DNA of 34,107 nt from Hyphococcus sp. Lineage in GTDB: Bacteria > Pseudomonadota > Alphaproteobacteria > Caulobacterales > Parvularculaceae. Both the position numbers and the translations under genes were made by a program. The stretch lies in contig BQJG01000037.1 in assembly GCA_021604585.1 (NCBI GenBank), positions 1 through 34,107 on the forward strand, given 5' to 3'. Below the pieces are notes generated by a model. That model worked only from the letters and a program-made list of their open reading frames with translations, was not told the origin of the DNA and ran no database searches. Shown here one piece after another: positions 7,933-15,063 of this stretch (within the stretch, counting starts at the first letter, position 1; every line of letters begins with the position of its first letter).

Positions 7933-9015
7933 TTAAAATCCAACCACCCAAGCCGCGTCGGCCGGGGTCTTGCCCTGATAAACATCAGCCCAGGCGCGCT
8001 TGACCACGTCGGCGCCGTCCTCGCGGCGGATGATCAGCCAATCGCGCGATTTCAGCGCCGCATCCTTCCAGAATCCGAAGGCTTGTTGCTCGAATGCGCC
8101 CGGGCCCCATTCCTCGGTGCGTTTTTGAATATGGCCGGGGGCGAAAAACATGGCGCTCCGCTCACGGATGAAGTCGGCGCCCATTTTGTTGGAATCATAG
8201 TGGGTCGCGCCGACATTCGAGGTGTATTTCATGTTCTGCCCGAGATGCTTGTGCAGCCGCCCCAACACGCCGCCATCGCCTGACATGTCGATGATTACGG
8301 CGGGCTTGTCCGCATCGATTTTTTCAAGGTCATCATAGGTCAACACATCGGCATAGAGTTTCAGCCCTTCAACCGCCGCCTTGTTGCGCGGCGAGGTGAG
8401 GCCGACGAGACGCGGCGCGCCCGCATCCGCCGCCATCGCATAGGCGCAGCCGATCGCGGTCTTCGACGATGCGCTCGGGATGATCACCTGCTCCGCGCCG
8501 AACCAGCCATTGTCTTTCATAAAGTCGTAAAGACAGAACGACGTCGCATAGAGCGGGAAGAGAACCATGCGGTCGTCATCCATCTCATTGTCGTATCCGG
8601 GTTCGGCCTTGACTCGCGCATAAGAGTTGTAAACCGGCGGCAACTCGGCGCGGTGCGCGGCGCCGTCAAACAGGCGCTTTTCTTTCACTTTCGCCGGCGC
8701 CATGACCAGATGGCTGGCCATGGGAAAGTAACCGTAAAGGCGCTCGCCAACGGGAACATCAGGGTGTTTTGATTCAACGATGTCAGCAAAGCCCCAGACC
8801 GGAATGATGCCGTCGCCCTCTTTCGCGACCGGAAAAAATTTCCAGTAGCCGATGCGCTCGCCGACGACGCCATAGGTGACATTGTTGGCCGTGAGGGCGA
8901 AACGGTCAATTTTCGCCAGCACTTCACCGTCTTTGAGCGGCGGCGCCTCGCGGGATTCCAGGCGCGTTTCGGCCAGATCGGTCTTGTTTACGATGAATTC
9001 GCTGATCGTCGTCAT
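7933..9015 (-). CDS. DUF2855 family protein (zinc-free MDR-like reductase fold)
   Basis: A 360-residue protein that I recognise as DUF2855. These resemble medium-chain dehydrogenase/reductases: an N-terminal GroES-like part (LKDGEVLAKIDRFALTANN, ERLYGYFPMASHLVM) and a C-terminal Rossmann-like part (VIIPSASSKTAIGCAYAM, LVGLTSPRNKAAV). The glycine-rich NADP loop is non-standard and no zinc ligands are obvious, so the activity is unproven. It is the usual length for the family. AGAGGCG precedes the ATG. It is monocistronic, with a 350-bp upstream region holding two palindromes (9122-9145, 9195-9208). Confidence 0.82.
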   Translation of the reverse strand: MTTISEFIVNKTDLAETRLESREAPPLKDGEVLAKIDRFALTANNVTYGVVGERIGYWKFFPVAKEGDGIIPVWGFADIVESKHPDVPVGERLYGYFPMASHLVMAPAKVKEKRLFDGAAHRAELPPVYNSYARVKAEPGYDNEMDDDRMVLFPLYATSFCLYDFMKDNGWFGAEQVIIPSASSKTAIGCAYAMAADAGAPRLVGLTSPRNKAAVEGLKLYADVLTYDDLEKIDADKPAVIIDMSGDGGVLGRLHKHLGQNMKYTSNVGATHYDSNKMGADFIRERSAMFFAPGHIQKRTEEWGPGAFEQQAFGFWKDAALKSRDWLIIRREDGADVVKRAWADVYQGKTPADAAWVVGF

Positions 9016-9367
9016 TGACGCCTCTTTTCTGTTTTCACAACGCTAACATCCCGGCACGCAAAGGTTGAGCGTGAAACGCAGAAAATCTCCGGGCGCGCGA
9101 AAAGCAGGGGGTAAGCCGTTGTTTGGTGAATAGTTATCCACCAAAGCCGGGACGGAGGTAAAATTCGTTTCAGTGAAAGTCGCAACATTGCAGCGCTGTG
9201 TTCACAGCATTTAGAGAGCAGAAAGTCGCGTGGAACAATTTTTAGAGAATCAAGCAGGGGCGACCGTGAACGCCAGCAAATTCGCGAAATTTACGGGCGC
9301 CGAAGCGAGAGGCAGGCGATTTTGGAAATTGTTTCACGCTTGCGTGTTTTTACGGCGCGCGCAACTT
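9016..9367. other. Non-coding gap with two palindromes
   Basis: No convincing gene lies between the DUF2855 start and the GNAT stop. A long plus-strand frame enters here but is antisense to real genes further right. The gap contains TTTGGTG-10 bp-CACCAAA at 9122-9145 and GCTGTG-TT-CACAGC at 9195-9208, both operator-like. The minus strand of this gap should hold the DUF2855 promoter. Confidence 0.5.
9122..9145. promoter_or_regulatory. Operator-like inverted repeat upstream of DUF2855 gene
   Basis: TTTGGTG (9122-9128) and CACCAAA (9139-9145) are perfect 7-bp inverted arms separated by 10 bp, about 110 bp upstream of the DUF2855 start. The spacing suits a dimeric regulator. No regulator gene is adjacent. 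Role inferred. Confidence 0.35.
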
Positions 9368-9913
9368 TCAGGCGAAACGGATCTCCGTCGGAGCAGCAAA
9401 GTCCGCGCGCGCGAGCGCAAGGCGCGCCGTTTCCGCTTCAACGCCGCGGCCGCGCGAAAACAGCATCTCGGTTTCGCCGGTGGATTTGAAGCCGAGCTTT
9501 TGCAACACCCGGCCCGACGCCGGATTGTCGGTGTAATGGCCGGCGAGGATCATTTGTGCGCCGAGCCTGTCGAAGGCGAATTGCACGACCGCGCTGGCCG
9601 CTTCCGTCGCGACGCCACGCCCGCGCGCCGAGGCGCTGACCCAATAGCCGAGTTCAAAGTCGCCGCCGCTGCATTTGACGCCCGCGCAGGCGATGATGTC
9701 ATCGCCGTCGCAAACCGCGAAGGGATATTCCGCACCGGAAGCAAAAGCGGCGCTGGCGTAGGTGACGAACTTTTTTGCATCGTCCAGCGAAAAGGGGTGC
9801 GGAATGCGCGCGGTGTTGCGCGCCAGCAATTCGTCATTGCACAGCTCGGCGAAGGCGGGCGCGTCCGTCTCAACGATGGCGCGCAAGGTAAAGCGATTGA
9901 TTTGGATAATCAT
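9368..9913 (-). CDS. GNAT family N-acetyltransferase (RimJ/RimL type)
   Basis: A 181-residue acetyl-CoA-dependent acetyltransferase. The acetyl-CoA loop is ARGRGVATEA (from about 96), preceded by the ELGYWVS strand and followed by NPASGRVLQKLGFK, which is the RimJ/RimL-like pattern found in enzymes acetylating protein N termini or small amines. The length is typical. The start at 9913 lacks a Shine-Dalgarno and lies only about 20 bp after a strong terminator that ends the rplU-rpmA transcript, so it needs its own promoter, a near-leaderless start, or readthrough. The substrate is unknown. Confidence 0.88.
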   Translation of the reverse strand: MIIQINRFTLRAIVETDAPAFAELCNDELLARNTARIPHPFSLDDAKKFVTYASAAFASGAEYPFAVCDGDDIIACAGVKCSGGDFELGYWVSASARGRGVATEAASAVVQFAFDRLGAQMILAGHYTDNPASGRVLQKLGFKSTGETEMLFSRGRGVEAETARLALARADFAAPTEIRFA

Positions 9914-9933
9914 GATTCAATGACGCGAAACGA

Positions 9934-9972
9934 AAAGAGGGCGCCCCCAGCCTTGGGATCAGCGCCCTCTTT
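9934..9972 (-). terminator. Terminator of the rplU-rpmA operon
   Basis: A perfect 11-bp stem, AAAGAGGGCGC (9934-9944) with GCGCCCTCTTT (9962-9972), with an internal CCCA/TGGG extension in the loop. On the minus strand it is followed by TTTTCGTTTCG. It lies 59 bp beyond the rpmA stop and about 20 bp before the GNAT start. Confidence 0.85.
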
Positions 9973-10030
9973 GATCTCATTGAACCATGCTGGCGCAAAC
10001 CCTGGAACGGGTGCGCCGGCAGGCGCATTC

Positions 10031-10291
10031 TTAATTATCGCCCGGAATGATCGAGACGAAATTCTTTTTGCCGCGCTTTTCCGCGAACTGCACGCGCCCA
10101 CTGATGAGGGCGAACAGCGTGTGATCTTTGCCCATGCCGACATTTTCGCCGGGATGGAAAGTCGTGCCGCGCTGACGAACCAGGATGTTGCCCGGAATGA
10201 CGTCTTCGCCGCCGTATTTTTTCACGCCGAGACGGCGTCCAGCCGAGTCGCGCCCGTTGCGGGAAGAACCGCCTGCTTTTTTATGCGCCAT
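10031..10291 (-). CDS. rpmA: 50S ribosomal protein bL27
   Basis: An 86-residue protein matching bL27 over its whole length: MAHKKAGGSSRNGRDS start, GVKKYGGEDVIPGNILVRQRG, and the KDHTLFALISGRV strand. bL27 sits at the peptidyl-transferase centre of the large subunit, and its N-terminal tail reaches the A/P-site tRNAs. The N terminus begins directly with the mature AHKKAGGS motif, so no Firmicutes-type cleaved leader is present. AGGAG precedes the ATG. It follows rplU by 9 bp and ends before a strong terminator. Confidence 0.98.
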   Translation of the reverse strand: MAHKKAGGSSRNGRDSAGRRLGVKKYGGEDVIPGNILVRQRGTTFHPGENVGMGKDHTLFALISGRVQFAEKRGKKNFVSIIPGDN

Positions 10292-10300
10292 GACTTACTC

Positions 10301-10915
10301 CTATTCGCCTTTAGCGAGTTTTTTAGCTTGCTCAACCCAGCCTTCGCGTTCGATCCGGCCTTTGAAAGAAAGCTTCTCGTCCATCGCTTCGATGTCTTTC
10401 GGGCCCCACGCCGCGATCTGCGCAAACGAGGTAATGCCCGCTTCGTTCAGTTTTGTTTCGAGCACCGGACCGACGCCCGACAGCAGTTTAAGGTCATCGG
10501 CGCTGGCGGCGGCTGCGGCCTTTTTCGGCGCAGCCTTTTTGGTTTCCGCTTTTGGCTCGTCCTTTTTGGCGGCTTTCTTTGCAGCCGGTTTCGGTTTCGC
10601 GCCATCGGTCAGGATGTCGGTGACGCGCAACACAGTCAGGTGCTGGCGGTGGCCGTTCTTGCGGCGGTAATTCTGGCGGCGGCGCTTTTTGAAGACGATG
10701 ATCTTCTTGTCGCGCTTTTGCTCAAGGATCTCAGCCGCAACGGCTGCGCCCGAAACCATCGGCGCGCCGACAGTCACATCGCCGCCATTGCCGACCATCA
10801 GCACTTCGTCGAGCGTGATGATGTCGCCAGCCTCGCCAGGCAGGCGCTCAACCTTCATAATATCGTCTTTGGAAACGCGGTATTGCTTACCGCCAGTCTT
10901 CACGACTGCGTACAT
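10301..10915 (-). CDS. rplU: 50S ribosomal protein bL21 with C-terminal HhH extension
   Basis: Residues 1-104 are a standard bL21 (MYAVVKTGGKQYRV, KKRRRQNYRRKNGHRQ, TVLRVTDI) that binds 23S rRNA domain I. A Lys/Ala/Pro-rich linker (105-138) follows, then a helix-hairpin-helix-like domain (about 139-204) with LLSGVGPVLETKLNEAGI. The chain is 204 residues, about twice the core length. Extended bL21 proteins are known among alphaproteobacteria; the extra domain resembles small HhH tails found on other proteins and could bind nucleic acid. GGAG precedes the ATG. It is first in the operon with rpmA. Three short repeats lie in its leader at 10935-10983. Confidence 0.96.
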   Translation of the reverse strand: MYAVVKTGGKQYRVSKDDIMKVERLPGEAGDIITLDEVLMVGNGGDVTVGAPMVSGAAVAAEILEQKRDKKIIVFKKRRRQNYRRKNGHRQHLTVLRVTDILTDGAKPKPAAKKAAKKDEPKAETKKAAPKKAAAAASADDLKLLSGVGPVLETKLNEAGITSFAQIAAWGPKDIEAMDEKLSFKGRIEREGWVEQAKKLAKGE

Positions 10916-10934
10916 GTCCGACTCCGTAAGGCGT

Positions 10935-10983
10935 CTTTTTGCGCCCGGTTGTCCTTTTTCGCCCCGGTTTCTTTTGCCCGGTT
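10935..10983 (-). repeat. Triple tandem motif in the rplU leader
   Basis: Reading toward rplU, AACCGGG followed by 1-3 G/C-rich bases and an A run ending in G occurs three times: 10983-10971, 10969-10954 and 10950-10935 (spacing about 15-19 bp). It lies just ahead of the rplU ribosome site, so it is probably within the mRNA leader. It could be a binding site for a protein or for autoregulation. The repeats are visible; the function is inferred. Confidence 0.5.
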
Positions 10984-11110
10984 GTTGAATAAGGCGCGCT
11001 CTCTAGCCCGCGAGGGCTGGCCCGTCAAGCGGGGGAGGGGCGGGAATCAAGGGAATCTGGCCTTTACGCCTGCGGCGGAATTTCCCGTTTCGGGGCTCAA
11101 AAGCGCGACC

Positions 11111-11127
11111 GCGCGCCTTTGGCGCGC
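11111..11127 (-). terminator. Possible terminator after tRNA-Ser
   Basis: GCGCGCC (11111-11117) pairs with GGCGCGC (11121-11127) around a 3-base loop, about 75 bp beyond the tRNA-Ser 3' end. There is no strong T run (only CTTTTG further on), so termination is plausible but not certain. Confidence 0.4.
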
Positions 11128-11200
11128 AAATCAGGTTTTGTGGGTTCGCTGGCCCGTCTTGGACCTGGTGAAAAGCCGCACGCGCTTAAGAGAGAATATG

Positions 11201-11290
<90 letters not shown>

Positions 11291-11309
11291 ACAAGCAGAA
11301 AGCCGTCGC

Positions 11310-11374
11310 GAGTGGTCGATCGACAAATCGACTTCGCCGGCAGCGCCGGCGGGCGACCACTCTGGCGCCTTTCC
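11310..11374 (-). repeat. tRNA-Ser-derived hairpin repeat, copy A
   Basis: On the minus strand this begins with a copy of the first 21 nt of tRNA-Ser (11374-11354, GGAAAGGCGCC then AGAGTGGTCG), continues with CCCGCCGGC and a GC hairpin, and closes with CGACCACTC (11318-11310), the inverse of GAGTGGTCG from the tRNA D-arm part. The 9-bp arms enclose 35 nt. It lacks anticodon, T-arm and acceptor 3' strand, so it is not a tRNA. Confidence 0.75.
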
Positions 11375-11378
11375 GAAC

Positions 11379-11399
11379 GGCTGCTGGTCGAGAGCAGCC
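11379..11399. repeat. Hairpin between the two tRNA-derived repeats
   Basis: GGCTGCT and AGCAGCC form a 7-bp stem with a 7-nt loop in the spacer between repeat copies A and B. It may be part of the same repeat array. No T tract follows. Confidence 0.4.
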
Positions 11400-11422
11400 G
11401 GTATTCCATCAAAGATAGGTCG

Positions 11423-11488
11423 AGAGTGGTCGATTTAATCTTAAAATTCACCGGCCAGGCCGGCGGGCGACCACTCTGGCGCCTCTCG
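11423..11488 (-). repeat. tRNA-Ser-derived hairpin repeat, copy B
   Basis: Same architecture as copy A, 114 bp away: a 21-nt tRNA-Ser 5'-end copy (11488-11468), the identical GGCGCCAGAGTGGTCG plus CCCGCCGGC block, then an inverted arm at 11432-11423. The arms are 10 bp and again enclose 35 nt. Copies A and B share GGCGCC where the real tRNA has GGTGCC, so one copy was made from the other or both from a common repeat. Confidence 0.75.
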
Positions 11489-11682
11489 TCGAAGTGGCGC
11501 TGTCTAGCGTCACATGGGGTAAGGCGCAACTGCGGCCATGGGAAAAAGACGCCACATCAACAGCCAAACGCGTAGAGTGCGCTTATGAGGCCGGCGGCTA
11601 TTTACCCTGAAGAGTGTGCGGCTATGTTGCGCATGCGAATAAGCAGCGCGAAAATATCAAAAAAGACAGGCAAGTAGCAAAA

Positions 11683-14487
11683 ATGACCAAATCTCAACGG
11701 CAGGAAGCGAAAGAAGGACAGCAGTTGATCGCTGATCTCGAGAAGTATCGCACTCTTGCGGGTGACGACCCGCAATTTAATCCCGTTGAGCGACTGGCGA
11801 CCGATATGTTCCTCAAGCTGGAGGCAGGAACGCTTTCTGCGTCTGAGCTCAGAGCCGCTGCACAAGCGCTCAACAACGACGCTTTCGAGGATCGCGCCCG
11901 GGAATTTCACCATCGGCGGGCCGGCGGCGCTGATTTGGCGGCGGTCATAAATGAGCTGGCTGGCAAGGGATTTGATTCATTTCGCGCCGTGGTCGAAAGG
12001 GCCGCTGCGGGTGTTGTCTTTACGGCGCACCCCACTTTTTCGTTAAGCCTGGCAAAGGGCGCGCTGGTTGCGCGGTATCCGGGGGACAACAGCAAAGACC
12101 TAGAAAAATGGCGCAACGAAGCTCGGGCGCTGGCGAGCGAACCCCGCGATGCGATTTCACTACGCTATGAGCACGAAGAGGCGAGCGCCGCGATCACCAA
12201 CGCGCAATCGGCGCTGCGGGCGCTGAATTCGGAATTTCTGGTTGCGGCTCGAAAAGCGTTCCCAAAGGAATGGGCCTCACTGCGCCCAAATCCGGTGAGC
12301 ATCGCCACTTGGGTGGGGTATGACCTGGATGGCCGCAGCGACATTCATTGGGGCGAAACAATCCGTATCCGGATTGCTGAAAAGGCCTCGCAGCTGCGCC
12401 GCTATGAGGCTGAGTTGTCGCGAATCGCCAAATTGACAGCAGACAAGGATCTTCTGGCCTTGCGCGACGAGTTTGCTCAGTCGGCGGCGCTCGCCGAACA
12501 TCAGGCCGAAGCCTTCGCCGGAGATCTTAATAATCCAGATATTGTTGTGCCCGCCGCAAATTTGCTCACGAGCGATGCAGAAGGCCGCCTCACTTCGCTG
12601 AAGGCTGCGATCAGCCTTATCGGCCGCAAAATCGATGCGGAGAAAACCGATGAGATGAAAATGGAGCTGATGCTTCTGCGCGCTGAGATGGAATCATGCG
12701 GTCTCGGTTTGGCGCGCATTCACCTGCGCGTCAACGCGGCGCAGGTGAGGTCCGCATTGCGCGCTGATCTTGGTCTTGATCCTGATACGGGATTTTCCGG
12801 GCGATCGGCGCTCGATGTGGCGGCCAAAAAATCAACAGCGGCCCAACAGCGCGCTGTCAACTTTGGCTTCGTGTTTCTGGAAAAAATGACGGCGCGCCGC
12901 CAGTTCATGTTGTGCGCGCAGATTTTGAAGCACATTGATGCCGATACGCCGATCAGGTTTTTGATCGCGGAATGTGAATCACCTGCGACCGTAATGGGCG
13001 CTGTCTATCTTGCTCGGCTTTATGGCGTTGAAAAGAAGCTCGATATTTCGCCGTTGTTTGAAACGCCGCAAGCGCTGGAAAGCGGCGGACGGTTTATCGA
13101 AAGGTTGCTGCATGAGCCGGAATATCGCGACTACGTCACTGAGCGCGGTCGGATTTCGATTCAGCTCGGCTTCTCCGACAGCGGCCGCTTTATGGGCCAG
13201 TGCGCCGCGGGCATGGCGACAGAACGACTGCAAGTCTTGTTCGCGCGCGCCTTGGTGAATGCGAAGATGACACATATCGAAGCGCTTGTTTTCAATACGC
13301 ATGGCGAGTCCATGGGGCGCGGCGCGCACCCGCAAAACTTTATCGCGCGCATGAATCACCTCTCGACGCCTTGGGTTCGCAGTCGATTCGCAAAAGAAGG
13401 CATTGCCCTTGCTGAAGAGTGCAGCTTTCAGGGCGGCGAGGGATATCTGCACTTTCAGACGAAAGAGATAGCGCAGACGACACTGTCGCTCGTCTGGAAC
13501 GCTGTTATCAATCAAGATCGCGCAGATTCGAGCGACGAGTTTTATTCCGACATCAACTATTCCTGGGATTTTTATCGCGGTCTGAAAACCTGGCAGGAAG
13601 GATTGTTTCAGCGCGACGATTACCGCTGGATCCTGTCCGGTTTTGCGCAGCGGTTTCTCTATAAAACCGGCTCGCGCCAAGCCAAGCGCGCCAAGGCTGG
13701 CGGCTTTGATCTGAGCGCGCTTCGGGCCATTCCGCATAATGCTATTTTGCAACAGATAGCAGCGCCGGCGAATGTGTCTGGCGGCTTCGGTGCGGCGGCG
13801 GGGCGCGAAATGGACCGGCTAGTGGAGCACATCAAAGCGTCTGCGCGAATGCGAGATTTGACGGCGCTCGCGAAGCACGCACGCAATTTGACAGACCTTT
13901 CGGTATTGCGCGCTTATGCGGCGCTGTTCGCGCCAGCCTATTGGTCATCGCTTGCCACATCAGCCAGTGACGGGCGCAAAGCTGAACTCTATGAAAGCGT
14001 TCAGATTTCACTCGGGCACGGAGAGACCTCCATCGCATTTCATCGGCTGACGGATTTTCTTGCGCAAGACATTCGCCGCTTTGATGCAATTTTGCGTGGT
14101 GAAAACGAGGCGGCGGACTCTATTCCCAAAAACCGGCTTAAGGTTCTTCACGCCATCCGGCAGGCGCTGATGGCGCGCGCCGTAACGTTAGTGGCGGGAG
14201 CGCCGGCATTCTCTCGTCGTCATGATGTTGCGCATCGCGACCTGATCAAGATGGCGCTCGATTGGCGGCTAATAGAGGCGGCGGAAATGTTGCGCGAGAT
14301 TTTTCCGGCAAAGGCGAATGAAAACGCTGTCTTTTCCGGCTTGGCTGAACAGGTGCAAGACCATTCATTTGAAGGCGGCGCCTACCCCGAAATCCACCGA
14401 ACGATCATTGAGCCAATTGAAGAAATCGCTGAAATTTCACACGTTATTTCAAAAGGAATCGCGCATCACTATGGCGCGTTCGGCTAA
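11683..14487 (+). CDS. Divergent phosphoenolpyruvate carboxylase homologue
   Basis: A 934-residue protein with PEP carboxylase architecture throughout. Recognisable motifs: VVFTAHPTF (catalytic-type His116), WVGYDLDGRSD (about 210-220), ARIHLRV (Arg349, counterpart of RxDIRQ), LFETPQAL (from 458), IQLGFSDSGRFMG (about 494-505), THGESMGRGAHP (His540, Arg546) and LRAIP. PEPC makes oxaloacetate from PEP and bicarbonate. However, the GYSDSxKD lysine is Arg502, the HGRGG loop is two residues shorter and loses its first arginine, the RR after TAHPTE is absent, and the C terminus ends YGAFG instead of RNTG. So it is either a divergent enzyme or a repurposed paralogue. ATG 11683 is chosen over an upstream GTG at 11614; neither has a strong ribosome site. 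Its stop overlaps the stop of tdk on the other strand. Confidence 0.85.
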   Translation: MTKSQRQEAKEGQQLIADLEKYRTLAGDDPQFNPVERLATDMFLKLEAGTLSASELRAAAQALNNDAFEDRAREFHHRRAGGADLAAVINELAGKGFDSFRAVVERAAAGVVFTAHPTFSLSLAKGALVARYPGDNSKDLEKWRNEARALASEPRDAISLRYEHEEASAAITNAQSALRALNSEFLVAARKAFPKEWASLRPNPVSIATWVGYDLDGRSDIHWGETIRIRIAEKASQLRRYEAELSRIAKLTADKDLLALRDEFAQSAALAEHQAEAFAGDLNNPDIVVPAANLLTSDAEGRLTSLKAAISLIGRKIDAEKTDEMKMELMLLRAEMESCGLGLARIHLRVNAAQVRSALRADLGLDPDTGFSGRSALDVAAKKSTAAQQRAVNFGFVFLEKMTARRQFMLCAQILKHIDADTPIRFLIAECESPATVMGAVYLARLYGVEKKLDISPLFETPQALESGGRFIERLLHEPEYRDYVTERGRISIQLGFSDSGRFMGQCAAGMATERLQVLFARALVNAKMTHIEALVFNTHGESMGRGAHPQNFIARMNHLSTPWVRSRFAKEGIALAEECSFQGGEGYLHFQTKEIAQTTLSLVWNAVINQDRADSSDEFYSDINYSWDFYRGLKTWQEGLFQRDDYRWILSGFAQRFLYKTGSRQAKRAKAGGFDLSALRAIPHNAILQQIAAPANVSGGFGAAAGREMDRLVEHIKASARMRDLTALAKHARNLTDLSVLRAYAALFAPAYWSSLATSASDGRKAELYESVQISLGHGETSIAFHRLTDFLAQDIRRFDAILRGENEAADSIPKNRLKVLHAIRQALMARAVTLVAGAPAFSRRHDVAHRDLIKMALDWRLIEAAEMLREIFPAKANENAVFSGLAEQVQDHSFEGGAYPEIHRTIIEPIEEIAEISHVISKGIAHHYGAFG

Positions 14488-15062
14488 GCGTCGAACGCTT
14501 CATAAAAATGAGCGCGGCAGAGGGGAACGTATCGGTCGTTCCCGCCGATCTCGATTTTTTCGCCGCTGGTCACGGCTTTTCCCTGTGCGTCAATGCGCAG
14601 ATTCATCGTCGCCTTGCGGCCGCATTTGCAGATTGTTTTCAGCTCTCGAATTTCATCTGCAATTGCGAGGAGGCGAGCGCTGCCTTCAAACAGTTCTCCA
14701 AGAAAGTCCGTACGCAGACCATAGCACATGACCGGAATGTTGAGCTCATCTACTATGCGCGCCAGCTGCATAACCTGATCGGCTGATAAAAATTGAGCCT
14801 CATCAAGAAAAACACAAGCGGCTTTCATAGATGCGGCTTCCGACTGGACAATCTCAAACAGGTCTGTCGCCATATCGAATATGTGCGCTTCTTTGCGCAG
14901 TCCGATGCGGGACGCAATGACGCCTGCCTTATCTCTCGTGTCTATCTTGGCGGTAAATTCAATTGTTTCCATGCCGCGTTCTCGATAGTTGAAACTTGCC
15001 TGCAGCAGCGTGGTCGATTTTCCCGCATTCATGGCGGCGTAATTGAAATAAAGTTTGGCCAT
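14484..15062 (-). CDS. tdk: Thymidine kinase (type II)
   Basis: A 192-residue cytoplasmic salvage enzyme that phosphorylates thymidine with ATP. P-loop AMNAGKST is at 10-17, the Walker B/catalytic VFLDEAQF has Asp87 and Glu88, and the lasso domain has zinc-type cysteines (CKCGRK and PLCRAH). The length matches bacterial type II enzymes. An in-frame start at 15098 would add 12 residues, but MAKLYFNYAAMNAGKS is the family N terminus. It starts 1 nt after the dapF stop, so it is translationally coupled. Its TAG stop overlaps the PEPC-like TAA on the opposite strand. Confidence 0.95.
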   Translation of the reverse strand: MAKLYFNYAAMNAGKSTTLLQASFNYRERGMETIEFTAKIDTRDKAGVIASRIGLRKEAHIFDMATDLFEIVQSEAASMKAACVFLDEAQFLSADQVMQLARIVDELNIPVMCYGLRTDFLGELFEGSARLLAIADEIRELKTICKCGRKATMNLRIDAQGKAVTSGEKIEIGGNDRYVPLCRAHFYEAFDA

Positions 15063-15063
15063 T

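Noticed and set aside
9134..9142. DnaA-box-like TTATCCACC
   Set aside because: A single copy with one mismatch, no cluster, no AT-rich unwinding region and no origin-linked genes; it overlaps the 9122-9145 palindrome.
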